Part shown: positions 21,301 to 31,029 of the stretch, one piece after another
How positions within the stretch are numbered: position 1 is the first letter of the stretch
Layout: each line of letters begins with the position of its first letter
Notes under the pieces: model-generated
Seen by the model: only the letters and a program-made list of their open reading frames with translations
What the model was told of the DNA's origin: nothing
Databases searched by the model: none
NCBI RefSeq assembly: GCF_000321225.1
Contig: NW_004450322.1
Coordinates: 574,079-638,078 of the forward strand
Origin: Odobenus rosmarus divergens
Lineage: Eukaryota; Chordata; Mammalia; Carnivora; Odobenidae
Reading direction: 5' to 3'
Length of the DNA: 64,000 nt
Translations under genes and position numbers: made by a program

Positions 21301-21674
21301 ACCAGACGATGAGGTGTGCGGTTGCCCACTAGTGCACAATGTCTTTGAGGTCACTGGTAACTTCTGTCGTCTCCCCAAACGCCTATGCAACCTCCACTAC
21401 TGCTGGGAGAAGCTGAGGCGTGCCGAGGTGGACCTAGAGCGCATTCGTGCGGTAGGCTACGGTGCTGATTGGGGCTGAAGGTGGGGCTGGCCTCCTGGGG
21501 TCCCCCTCTCACACTCACCTCCCACAGTTGCACAAGCTGGAAGAGCTAGTTGAGCAAGAGCACAAGGTGCGCACGGCCATGACCAACCGGGCAGGGCTGC
21601 TGGCCCTGATGCTTCACCAGACGATCCAGCATGACCCGCTCACCGCTGACCTGCGCTCCAAAGTAGACAGCTGA
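18151..21674 (+). CDS. CXXC1: CXXC1-like (CFP1 paralogue), intron-containing, N-terminally truncated; possible pseudogene
   Basis: CXXC1/CFP1 binds unmethylated CpG through a CXXC domain and H3K4me3 through a PHD finger, and recruits SETD1A/B methyltransferase complexes in the nucleus. Here eight exons (18151-18394, 18534-18623, 18772-18941, 19285-19492, 19600-19710, 20032-20081, 20299-20395, 21299-21451) plus the last one (21528-21674) reproduce the C-terminal half in order, with AG/GT junctions and matching phases. The first exon has two in-frame TGA codons. From ATG 18389 (or 18540) the spliced frame is open for 343 (339) residues to TGA 21672. By eye roughly four of five residues in the last two exons match the mammalian protein, far less than expected for the orthologue, so this is a paralogue. 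PHD and CXXC domains were not found. It keeps introns, so it arose by DNA duplication, not retroposition. It may be a decayed gene or a short SETD1-interaction-domain protein. Confidence 0.8.
18534..18623 (+). CDS. CXXC1: CXXC1-like exon, PWMS motif
   Basis: The acceptor is 'tcctggcctacag' and the donor 'gtggag'. Its 30 codons are in phase 0 and start PWMSGTEEFLD, matching PWMSDTEESPFLD of CXXC1, followed by a Lys/Val-rich stretch. ATG 18540 lies in it. Confidence 0.8.
18772..18941 (+). CDS. CXXC1: CXXC1-like exon, basic region and first SID cysteines
   Basis: Acceptor 'cttgtcccacag', donor 'gtgagt'. It encodes a Lys-rich basic stretch and then QCLGPGCVYPTRPGSKYCSD, with the four cysteines of the family motif kept. 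It ends with GA, completing an Asp codon with the next exon. Confidence 0.88.
18995..19240 (+). repeat. Degenerate CCAT/CCACCCAT repeat in intron
   Basis: The intron between 18941 and 19285 is filled with imperfect ATCCACCC/CATTCA units. Open frames across it are rich in His, Pro, Ser and Thr and are not coding. Confidence 0.8.
19285..19492 (+). CDS. CXXC1: CXXC1-like exon, coiled-coil region
   Basis: Acceptor 'ctccctttccag', donor 'gtgaat'. The product begins RIYEILPQRIQQWQKSPC and continues through ERIHREQQ and HELEAIILRGKQQA, matching the CXXC1 coiled coil. Its 208 bases keep the frame with neighbours. Confidence 0.9.
19600..19710 (+). CDS. CXXC1: CXXC1-like exon, start of Cys/His-rich SETD1-interaction domain
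   Basis: Acceptor 'cactgtcctgtgcag', donor 'gttggg' (GT kept, weak consensus). It encodes LQIFCVSCGQSVSMRTALRH and ends ESCFAK. The CxxC and HxxxC zinc ligands are kept. The acidic NEGDSDDTD stretch of CXXC1 has become Ser/Asn-rich. Confidence 0.88.
20032..20081 (+). CDS. CXXC1: CXXC1-like exon, short 50-base exon
   Basis: Acceptor 'ctttcttcccag', donor 'gtgagt'. It encodes YECRSSFGSLYPTCIEG across the junction. An upstream look-alike 'ctatccttagTATGAGGGCC' near 19857-19876 resembles a duplicated acceptor but does not continue the homology. Confidence 0.85.
20299..20395 (+). CDS. CXXC1: CXXC1-like exon, ATRLFCDVYNP
   Basis: Acceptor 'gcctcctctcag', donor 'gtgact'. It encodes ATRLFCDVYNPKSKRYCKRL and VLCPEHSRD. 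All cysteines and the CPEH motif of the family are kept. Confidence 0.9.
20400..21290 (+). repeat. Pyrimidine-rich degenerate minisatellite in intron
   Basis: The intron between 20395 and 21299 is almost entirely C/T on the plus strand, with repeated 'ttcctccct...ctgcctgac(c/t)' units of a few tens of bases. Such homopurine/homopyrimidine DNA can form triplex structures. The 254-codon open frame crossing it is a by-product. Confidence 0.75.
21299..21451 (+). CDS. CXXC1: CXXC1-like exon, DEVCGCPLV...HYCWEKL
   Basis: Acceptor 'cttcctcacag', donor 'gtaggc'. Its 51 codons begin IPDDEVCGCPLVHNVFEVTG, then FCRLPKR and HYCWEKLRRAEVDLERIR. All expected Cys/His residues are present. I count about ten differences from the conserved mammalian sequence as I remember it. 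Confidence 0.92.
21528..21674 (+). CDS. CXXC1: CXXC1-like terminal exon and stop
   Basis: Acceptor 'cacctcccacag'. It encodes KLEELVEQEHKVRTAMTNRA and LLALMLHQTIQHDPL, and ends with TGA at 21672-21674 at the family's usual C-terminus. No frameshift or stop is seen. Confidence 0.92.
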   Translation: MHKLEELVEQEHKVRTAMTNRAGLLALMLHQTIQHDPLTADLRSKVDS

Positions 21675-22590
21675 GCCCTGCGTGCCTGCGATCCTGTACC
21701 CAACACCCTGTGCAAGGGAGACGTTCAATGAATTCTTCACACCCTTGTTCCTATAACCACTCCCCCCCCGGCCCAGGTCATCTTAGAGTTTCTCTGTGCT
21801 TCTCTGTTCACCATTTGTTCTCCTGCCTCTGTTAACCCCTCCATGGGAAGGGGGCCTCAGAATTCCCCTCTGTGTCCATCCATTCTTCCATCCGTCTTTT
21901 TCTTCCCTGAACCTTGGCAGGGCCAGGGGATCTGCCCTGCCCTCATCCCCCACCGTCCAGAGTTTTGTTAACAAACTTTGGAAGAACAAGGAATTTTAAT
22001 ATCCATTCCCCCCACCCCAGACCTGTCTTTCTGGCCACAGACCCGATTTCGGACCTCTAACGGTGGTGGGTGACAGTGCAACTGTACTTAGGGAGAGGCC
22101 GCCGTGCACATGCAGAAGTGGCTGTGAAGCGATGCCCACTTAGGGCTCGGCGGGCTTTCTTCTGTTGGGGGAGACATGACCTTGTAGAGGAGGGGCCAAT
22201 GACCCTTGCTCCCTGCCGTCCCTTATCCTAGGCCATCACATATGTAGTTGACACCTGATTAGCGCACAGCCAATTCATCAACTTCTGTACAATTATTACT
22301 ATTCCGCAGGCCAGAGGTGTTAGAAAAATGGGATGGGAGCTAGGTGAGTGCGGGATAGTCCTCCGTGAGAATTCCACTTTGGGACACTGAGTCACGCCCC
22401 TGCCCCCGCCCATCTTGTTCCACCCCCTTGCCATCCCATGAGGTCCCAGCTCTTTCTGTCAGCCTTGGTCCCTGCCGCAGTCCAGTCCCGGTCTGTCCAT
22501 CTCCCTCCTCCCTACACCTCCCAGCACTGCCCATCACATCCTCTCTCCCCCCCGCCCCCCCGACCACACTGCTCTGGGTCTGTCCTTTCC
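21675..22590 (+). other. Presumed 3' UTR/downstream flank of CXXC1-like locus
   Basis: GC-moderate sequence without recognised repeats. No perfect AATAAA was noticed near the stop; 'aaggaattttaatatcc' at about 21988 is the nearest AT-rich candidate. Low C/T complexity appears at 22480-22570. Confidence 0.35.
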
Positions 22591-22591
22591 A

Positions 22592-22727
22592 GCCTGCCCT
22601 GTACATTGAAGCCCCATGTGGTCACGAACATTTCATACCTGTAGGGCCGCCAGAAGAAGCCTGGGACCTCTGCCGTAGCTGCTTTGATCAGGCCCCCAGC
22701 CACGCCTCCTGTGCCATGGAGGTGTGT
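22592..22727 (+). other. Unassigned exon-like open segment, Cys-containing
   Basis: An open stretch after 'ctgtcctttccag' and before 'gag|gtgtgt' encodes EAPCGHEHF, LCRSCFD and ASCAMEVC. The splice-like borders and clustered Cys/His resemble an exon, but I do not recognise a family and it is not part of CXXC1 as I know it. It could be chance. Confidence 0.25.
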
Positions 22728-22929
22728 CCGGTAACGCTGCTTGTGGGTACTGAGATGTTTGAAACGACAGACCTGAACACTTGTCCTATTTTTTTCTCTA
22801 CTCCCTGGTCCCTTGTGGATTTTTTCATGAATTTTCATAATCACTTTTTTTCCCAGGGACTCACACATTTTACCTAAATGGTTAGGTATGCTGTTTGAGA
22901 CTTAAACCTCATATTCCACCATGCTCAGT

Positions 22930-24800
22930 TGATATTCCCACCTACCTGACGCGATGTCTCCTTTTTTTATTACTAATATTGTATTTTCATTTTGATCAGA
23001 TTGTCCAGGGCTAATCCATATAATTAATTATATGAAAGGACTAGCTTTTTAATTTATTTTATTCCCTAGCTTTATATTTATTTTATTTATTTTAACTTTC
23101 ATCTTTATTAATTGCCACTTCTTGATTTTTGTGTTTGGTGTTTCATTTTCATATATTTACTGGATTTGGTTGTTCTTTTTCTGATCTCTTGAATCAGATT
23201 CTTAAATCAGTTATTTTTTTCCCAATCTTTTTTTACATATATAGTAGAGGATTTGAGGCTATACACTTTCCTCTAAATGTGGTTATTATATCTCCTAAAC
23301 TCTGGTATGAAAGGTGCGACTTCGGAATTGGTTTCTCACTTTGATCCTAGCTACAGAGGAAAGTTTCTTAAGTTTCTAACTAGTTTGATTGTCTTTTCTT
23401 TCTTTTTTTGTAATTATGATTTCACTATGATCAGAGAATGTAGCCTGTTGAATCTGAACTGGTAAACACTATTCAAGATTTTCTCTGTAGCTCAGATACT
23501 CCACTGAACTATAAAACTTTCATGGATATAAGAGAAGAAAATATATTCTCTGTTAGGTACAGATTACTCATGGTTACGGCTTTCAATCTAGTTTGATGAT
23601 TGATGTTTTTTTACTCTGATTTTTTTTTGTCTATGTCAGCTGTTATATTACAAAAAAGATAGAATACACGCAACTAATGAATTGTTGAACACGACATCAA
23701 AAACAAACAATGTATTTATTATATGTTGGCTAATTGAACATAATAAAAATAAAAATAAAAAAGATAGAATAAATGCAGTAATATTTTAAAATAAATTTCT
23801 CCTTGTGGTTCTGTAGTTTTTTGGGGGGGGAGGGGCATCCTAAAGTGTCTATCTTAGGCCATTTTGCACAATGGCATTATGTATTCTCCTTGTTTTGTCT
23901 TTTTTTTGTTTCCTTTTTTGTTTCCTTGTTTGAGTGCTTTTGACTTTGAATTTATTTTGATAAGTACATCACCACTGCTGCTTTCCTTTTGCTGCCACTC
24001 ACCTTGTGTATCTTTGCCTAAATCTTTATTTTGTGTTTTTATTTTTAAGATACACTTCTTGTAACTGTATATGTTTTTTGCCCTAATCCCACATTTATGT
24101 CTTGAGATTCAGTCCATTTAAATTTGTATAATTATGATAATCTTCTCTTTCTCATCTTATGCTTATTATTGATTTTACTATCTCCTAAATACAACTTTTA
24201 TCCTTTTCTTCTTCTTAAGAGTTCAATGAAGTTTCTGTTCATTTTTGTCCCTCCCCCTTACCTCATTAGTTTGGAAATTTTTATTCTTACTAATTGTTTA
24301 TTATATACATTTTTACTTCTAACAGACATGATTTAATTTGTTTTCTCTGTTATTTGATCAGAATATAATTAGACCTTTCTTTGTAAGGGAAATTGCTCTC
24401 TCCTCCATATTTGTCTCAGCAAGATGAAGAGTATCATTTCTGGATTTTTCCAGAGAAATTTTAAGGTGCTTATTTGGAGACTATATTTTTCTGAAGCTAA
24501 GTCAATTCTGCTTCAAGAAAACTTACTTAACATTTTAATCCAAAATCCCCAGTCACATCATCATAATTTAACTATAGCTATATGAATGTATACCCAAGGG
24601 TGTGTATTTTACAAGAGTCATTGCTAACCATTGTTTTGTTCTCTTATTTTGAGATCTATCTCCTGATTTAGTATTCATTTATTTAGAATACTTCCTTTAG
24701 TGCTTTCCGCAAATAGAGTAAGTTCGTGGAATACTCTTAAAGATTTCATGTCTGAAACTGTCATTCTTTTGCACTGACTAAGGAATGGTATTTTGGGAAG
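22930..24800 (-). mobile_element. L1: Old antisense L1 sequence, fragmented
   Basis: 'tttcactatgatcagagaatgtagcctgttgaatctgaactggta', 'tgtctatgtcagctgttatatt', 'cttttgctgccactcac' and 'gtctcagcaagatgaagagtatcatttctgg' resemble reverse-complemented old L1. It is AT-rich and full of stops. Boundaries are approximate. Confidence 0.55.
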
Positions 24801-24869
24801 GGGTATAGGATCTCTGCATTGGAGTCCTTATTTCTCCATCGTCTATGGGAAGTAAGTAGATTACAGGAT

Positions 24870-25600
24870 GGCCTCCAATGATTCATGTTTCCTGATATTC
24901 ATGACCTGTGTAATCCCCTTCACTTAAGTAACTGAGTTCTAACCAATAGCATGCCTTAAAATTGAGGACATATCACCTTTGTGATTAGATTACAAGAGAT
25001 GGTGGCTTTTGTCTTGCTAACAGGCTTTCTTTCTTTTTTTAAAGATTTTATTTATTTGACAGAGATAGAGAGAGGGAGAGCACAAGCAGGTGGAGAGGCA
25101 GGTAGAGGGAGAGGGAGAAGCAGGCTCCCCGCTGAGGAAGGAGCCTGATGTGGGACTCGATCCCAGGACCCTGGGATCATGACCTGAGCCAAAGGTAGCC
25201 GCTTAACCGACTGAGCCACCCGGGCGCCCCAATTGCTAACCAGTTTTCTTCCTTGTTGGCTTCGGTGAAGCAACTTGACATGTTGGAAAGGCCTGTGTGG
25301 CAGAGAACTGAAGGTGGCCTCCAACCATCAGTAAGAAACTGAGGCTCGTGGTCCAAAAACCCAAATGAACCACATAAATGAGCTTGGAAGCAGATCATTC
25401 CCCAGTTGAGCCTTTAGATGAATTCCTAAGCCTGGCTGCCACCTCATTTATGGCCACATGAAAGAACCTGAAACAGGACCAAGCTAAGCTGTGCTCAGAT
25501 TCTTGACCCACCAAAGCTATGAAATAATAAGTGCTTGTTGTCTTAGATCACTATGTCTGTGGGGATGTGGAGCCATATTATTAGGCCCCGAGGGCCAGTG
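24870..25600. mobile_element. Old LTR-like (MaLR/ERVL type) repeat split by a SINE
   Basis: 'gatggtggcttttgtcttgcta' before the SINE and 'aaatgagcttggaagcagatcattccccagttgagcctttagatga', 'agctaagctgtgctcagattcttgacccacc...aaataataagtgcttgttgt' after it recall a common mammalian LTR-type interspersed repeat. The family is not certain. Confidence 0.4.
25036..25229 (-). mobile_element. SINEC: Can-SINE, antisense
   Basis: A complete element from 'ttttttaaagattttatttatttgacag' to 'ccgactgagccacccgggcgcccc', inserted in the LTR-like repeat between 'ctaacaggctttctt' and 'gctaaccagttttctt'. Confidence 0.93.
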
Positions 25601-25609
25601 ATTTTGTGA

Positions 25610-26842
25610 AGGACACTGCTTTGGTTTCTGGAGTGGGAGCCATAACATCCTTCAGGAATGGTCAGTGTTTGAGCTCTCCATAAGTCAGTTTTAGAAACTG
25701 TGTAGGTCCGTGAGTGGCAGTCTGGGAAGACTGATGATTGGAAGCCTGCTGGCGGTGTGGCACAGGCATGCCTGTGTTGGGCATTATTTGAAGTTCCTGT
25801 GAAAAGCAGATAAGGGCTGTCTCTCGGATGTAGTGATTTGCCATCACTGGATTAATGATATGAGGAGCCTGGGACATGCCAGTAGTTGGGGACTTTGAAG
25901 TATCCTCTGGCAGTCCCTGTAGTCCAGCCATGGGTGGCTTCTGCTGGTTGGTAAATGATTGGCAGCAAGAGGAATCGGGCATGGTCCCAGGGATTGGGAC
26001 CCGAGGTGACCAAAGATCAACGGTCCAGAGTTGGTCGGTCACTGGGGGACCCAATCTACGCCTGGTTTCCAGTGTCCAAGAAGGGGGTGTGGAGGGTGAG
26101 TTTGAGTTTTCTTTTCTGTCAGAAAAGGGAGGGCCATGGGATGTGCACTGAAGTATGCAAAAGCTCAGTTTTATGCACATGACATGTTGTCACTCCTCAG
26201 CCTCAGTGCGTTGAAGACAATAGAAAACAGAGGACTATTGGGGGCGCCTGGGTGGCTCAGTCATTAAGCGTCTGCCTTCGGCTGGGGTCATGGTCCCAGG
26301 GTCCTGGGATCGAGCCCCGCACTGGGCTCCCTGCTCCGTGGGAAGCCTGCTTCTCCCTCTGCCACTCCTCCTGCTTGTGTTCCCTCTCTCGCTGTCTCTC
26401 TCTGTTAAATAAATAAAAAATCTTAAAAAAAGAAAAAGAAAATAGGACTATTGTATATTGGGAACTGACCCTGTATGGGATTCAGTATCACAGGGTGTGG
26501 ACACTTTGGAGTCAGCTGGCCTTGGCTTAAATATTTCCCTATCCTTCCAGTTGCTAGCAGTGTGACCTTGGGGCAAATGACCTAGCACTGCTGTACTTGA
26601 GCTGCTTCTACTGTGCCTAATGATAATCATTGTCCTCTAGCTGACAGGGTTGCAGTGAAAATTGAATGAAATACTTAGTATTGGTCACCAGGGCCTTAGG
26701 GCAGGGGCAGGTGAGTTGCCGAAGCAGCAGATTCTGGACCTGCTGCCCCTGGGACAGCTCACCATCCTCCTGCAGAGAGTGAGCACCATGTGGCTGATGT
26801 CCCACGTCCAGAGCCTTGTGTGTTTCAGTGGAAAACGTGATG
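25610..26842 (+). repeat. Duplicated segment, copy 2 (clean copy, with SINE)
   Basis: It matches 4083-5101 over its full length apart from a Can-SINE insertion and small gaps. It is free of overwrite blocks and therefore gives the original text hidden in copy 1. A MIR lies at 26515-26660. The open frames on both strands show no recognised protein. Confidence 0.92.
26241..26440 (+). mobile_element. SINEC: Can-SINE present only in copy 2 of the duplication
   Basis: It is flanked by AGGACTATTG at 26231-26240 and 26444-26453. Copy 1 has the empty site near 4722, so insertion followed duplication. Confidence 0.93.
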
Positions 26843-27713
26843 CAGCTGATGGAGGAGAGGTGGGATGGGAGGGGTAGCCCCACGCCTGCTGGAGTCGGGA
26901 GATGGCTCCCTGCAGGGTGTCTGCTGGACAGTTCCAGGTGGAGCGTAGCCCTAGGCAGGGAGATACTACCTTACTCCCAAACCCCAGCACAGGCCCTGAA
27001 CTGTCCATTGCCTCTTTGTAGATGCTCAACCAATCCCCACCAGAGCCTCCTCTAACCCCCAACCCCCCATCTCTGGGAATTTGCTGCTTCCTCCTCTATC
27101 CTGATCTAGGGCGGAAAAATCCCTTTTCCTCTGGAACTGAGAGGGTGGCACGGTAATAGGGTGACGAGAGTCTCCAGGGCCCTTCCAGTTTGTCCTCCTT
27201 TCAAAGATAATAAAATGGCCTGAGAAAAAAAAACATGACTTTCCCAGACCTCTCAGATTGTGACAGCACTGGAGTGGAACTAGGTCTCCTGAATGTGTCC
27301 TCCACCCTTGCCACACTGTAGCTAAGATCAAGTTTCCCACTAAAAGTTCCCCTTGAGAATCTGTAAACAGGAAGATGACAAGAGAGCCAGACCCTGGCCA
27401 ACAGCTCCCTTCTTCAGACCTTCCTGTGAATGCTGTCACCTCTGGGACAGGCTCCTTGTTCACAGGGGCTCAAGGTCATGTGGTCGGTAAGACTCCATTA
27501 TTTTAGTTTTGTGTATTATAGAAATAATTATATTCAAGACAGAAGTTTATACACTATAAATCATAGAAAGAAGGAAGTTAAAATGACCTCTAACCTCTAT
27601 CCTCTAAATATAAATTCTATTAACATTTTGATTTATTTGCTTCCTGATATTTCATCTGGGTATGTGCTCTGGTGTTTATGTGCATGAATGTTTAGTATAT
27701 TCATTTAACTTAT
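26843..27713. other. Unassigned single-copy-looking sequence
   Basis: Mixed composition with no recognised repeat or exon. Open frames on the minus strand (27026-27463 and nearby) have no recognisable domain. Confidence 0.4.
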
Positions 27714-27908
27714 GGGGCGCCTGGGTGGCTCAGTCAGTTAAGTGTCTGACTCTTGATTTTGGCTCAGGTCATGATCTTGGGGTCATTAGACTGAACCCCG
27801 CATTGGGCTCCCCACTGAGTGGGGAGTCGGCTTGAGATTCTCTCTTTTCCTCTCCCTCTGCTCCTCTCCCCACTCTTTCTCAAATAAATAAACTTTTTAA
27901 AAAATAAA
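27714..27908 (+). mobile_element. SINEC: Can-SINE, sense
   Basis: 'ggggcgcctgggtggctcagtcagttaagtgtctgactcttgattttggctcagg' through 'aaataaataaactttttaaaa'. The 'gactcttgattttggctc' version marks an older subfamily. Confidence 0.92.
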
Positions 27909-29274
27909 CAAATTTGTACTTGCATATATGCATGCAGTAAGAGTTTCTGTTGAGCAACTGAAGTATGTTTCTATTTATCTTGACAAATCAGGAAACATTC
28001 TGTTGAATAAAAATAGGCCGTGTTCCCTTTAATAATATATCACTGTTGATCATTTAATCAACTTCTACATTTTATGCAGCTATAATAATTAATTACAAAA
28101 GCTTGGGTCAATCAGAAAATAATGTTGAATAAAATTGAACATTGTAAGACAAAAAAATAATGTGTTAAGTATTATTTAAGTATTGAAATATGTATGTATA
28201 TGACAAAGATGAGAGAAACTCTTGATAAAGAAATCCTTAATTTGTGAGTAAATTCTCCTTTGAAAATGTCACTTAATACTGTTGTTGTAATTTAAAGCAA
28301 AATTAAAATCTAATCTAATCTTAAGAGAAAAAAATTCTCAGCCTATCTAGATGGCAACACACACTAAAATTAAGAGAGTCAGTGTCAAAGAAGGATGCTC
28401 AATAAAAAAGGTGTGACCGAACGAACTTTTACTAAAACGTTAGGAAGATGAAATGTCAGAATATTCAGTCACACAAAGGGCTCCTTCAAGAGACTAAGAG
28501 TGTGTCTCACAGATCCTCTCCACCGAACCAGAGAGCCTCTAGGAAGCTTCTCAGCCCTTGCAGCAAAAGGCCCATATAGATAAAAAGGATTATTTTTAAA
28601 AGGATCAGTTGGTATCGACTTATATTTTATGGGAACTCTTTTCCTAAAGCATCCAACTTGAGCAGTTGTTTTCTGTCTGTTTCCATGAATTCTATGATGC
28701 TATCTTAGGTTAGGTTTCCTTATATGTGTCCACACTAAGAAAGGCATCTGGGTGCACATTATTCAGTGTCTTCCTTAGAGGAAATGTGTAAGGGAATAAA
28801 AGCAGGATAGGGAAGGAGGAGTCACTGCAAGAGTGTAGTTTCATGAAAAGTCTAACCTTGTCCTGACACATGGGAAAGCTGTGTGGGAAGGAGAGGAGTG
28901 TCTGCAGCATCAACTGCATTGCAAAGTTGTCCTACTCTGAAGCAGGAACATGGGCTCTTGTACTCCTATGTAAGTCCATCGTTGGCTACTCCCCAGGAGG
29001 GTAGTGTAACATCCCAGGCGTCTCAAGGCATGTTGGCACCATGGTCACAGCCAAGGGCAATTCTCTGGAGGAAGTCACAGGTAGAAGCGCTTCGCTGCAA
29101 CAGATGGGGATGGGTGCTCTGGCCAGTAAAGAAGATCTGGGTGAGGCCCCAACAGTGCCTACTCCATTTAATGACGATGTGCAAAGAAGGAAAATGCTGC
29201 TCTGATTCATTCTTAGAAGTTTTCTCTTCAGCTTCTCTCATCAATGTCCTCATGTGTTTGTTTTGTTGTTGTTG
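27909..29274. other. Unassigned AT-rich sequence
   Basis: No gene, RNA or repeat was recognised with confidence. A chance frame spans 28883-29296. The right edge passes into the zinc-finger pseudogene. Confidence 0.4.
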
Positions 29275-29427
29275 TTTTGCTTCAGGAATTCCATAACACG
29301 CATTTAGATCTGACCTCTCTGAGAAGGTTTTCTCAGATTGCAGAAACAGATGTGCTTTTATATGGGAATACTTTGATGCATACCAAAAGCTGATTTCTGG
29401 ATGCAGCCTTTCCCACAGTCATTGCAT

Positions 29428-29851
29428 TTTTAAAATATTTTATTTTATTTTGTTATGTTAGTCACCATACAATACGTCATTAGTTTTTGATGTGGTGATC
29501 CACGATTCATTGTTTTCATAGAACACCCAGTGCTCCGTGCAGCACGTGCCCTCCTTAATACCCACCACTGGGCCAACCCATCCCCCCACCCCCTCCCCTC
29601 CAAAACCCTCAGTCTGTTTCTCGGAGTCCATAGTGTCTCATGGTTCGTCTCCCCCTCTGAATTCCCCCCGCTTCATTTTTCCCTTCCTGGTCCTAATGTC
29701 CTCCATGCTACTCGTTATGTTCCACAAATAAGTGAAACCATATGACAATTGACTTTCTAGGCATGACTTATTTCACTTAGCATAATCTCCTCCAGTCCCA
29801 TCCATGTTGATGTAAAAGTTGAGTATTCATCCTTTCTGATGGCTGAGTAAT
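29428..29851 (-). mobile_element. L1: Young L1 3' end, 5'-truncated, antisense, in ZNF remnant
   Basis: 'gttatgttagtcaccatacaatacgtcattagtttttgatgtggtgatccacgattca', 'cccagtgctccgtgcagcacgtgccctccttaatacccacca' and 'cttatttcacttagcataat' are the carnivore L1 3' region reversed. The truncated 5' end abuts an inverted copy of zinc-finger sequence. Confidence 0.88.
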
Positions 29852-30051
29852 ATTCACACAGGAAAAAAACCCTAGGTATGTACTGAGTGTGACAAGGCCT
29901 TCACCAAGAAGTCAAGTTTGAGTAAGTACCAGAGTACTCATCCTCAAGCTAAGCCCAAGGGATGAGTACTCTGGTACTTACTCAAACTTGACTTCTTGGT
30001 GAAGGCCTTGTCACACTCAGCGCATACCTAGGATTTTTATCCTGTGTGAAT
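29852..30051. repeat. Inverted repeat: two 92-bp arms, 16-bp loop
   Basis: The arm 29852-29943 is the reverse complement of 29960-30051 with four mismatches by eye; the loop is 29944-29959. Both arms encode the same zinc finger (CDKAFTKKSSLSKYQSTH), one on each strand. The left arm plus loop reads through to a linker-like THPQAKP, so the left arm is the displaced copy. Confidence 0.95.
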
Positions 30052-30846
30052 TTGCTGATGCTGTTGGAGGTGGTATTTACTTATGAAAGATTTCCCACAG
30101 TCACCACATTCATAAGGTTTCACCCCGGGATGAATTCTCTGATGTGTAATCAAAACTGACTTGTATGTGAAAGTCTTCCCACATTCAGGACATGTATGGG
30201 ATTTTTCTCCAGTATGAATTTTCTGGTGTGCAAGGAAATTTGATTTTTCGTTGAAAGACTTCCCGCATCTCTTGCATATGTAGGGTCTCTCTTGTGTGTG
30301 ACTTTGTTGATGCTCATGGAGCTGCGACTTGAAAGTGAGAGGATTTTCACAGTCACCCCATTCATAGAGCTTTTCTCTAATATGACCTTTCTGATGTATA
30401 ATTAAGTTTGACCTCTGGTTGAAGGCCTTTCCACATTCAGTACATCCATAGGGTTTCTTTCCAGTAAGAAAATTCAGATGCACGTTGAGGTGAGACTTCT
30501 AGGTAAAGGTTTTTCCACAGTCACTACATTCATAAGGTTTCTCTGCCAGTACAAATTCTCTGATGTGTAATCAAGACTTACTTGCAAGTGAAGGCCTTTC
30601 CACATTCAGAACAAATACAACTTCTCTCTCCAGTATGAGTCTTTGGTGTGCAAGGAGATTTGATCTTTTGGAGAAGAACTTCCCACATTTTGTGCATACA
30701 TAGGGTTTTTCTCCTGTGTGAGTTCTCCTATGTTCATGAAGTTGTGATGTGGAAGTGAAAGATTTCACACATTCAGAAGGTTTCTCTCCACTATGAATTC
30801 TTTGCAATGCAACCAAGTGTGTCTTTGGGATAAAAGCCTGCCTACT

Positions 30847-31029
30847 GGGCGCCTGGGTGACTCAGATGGTTAAGCGTCTGCCTTCGGCTCAGGTCATGAT
30901 CCCAGGGTCCTGGGATCGAGTCCCGCATCGGGCTCCCTGCTCCTTGGGAGCCTGCTTCTCCCTCTGCTTCTCTCTCTCTCTCTCTCTCTCTCTCCATCTC
31001 ATAAATAAAATCTTAAAAAAAAAAAAAAA
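30847..31029 (+). mobile_element. SINEC: Can-SINE inserted in zinc-finger remnant
   Basis: It is flanked by AAAGCCTGCCTACTG copies. The element is complete with a CT repeat and A-tail, and lies opposite to the ZNF reading direction. Confidence 0.94.

Noticed and set aside
20714..21478. 254-codon plus-strand frame, the longest in the window
   Set aside because: Its first two thirds are the pyrimidine-rich intron; only the last part is the real CXXC1-like exon 21299-21451, entered through a splice acceptor.
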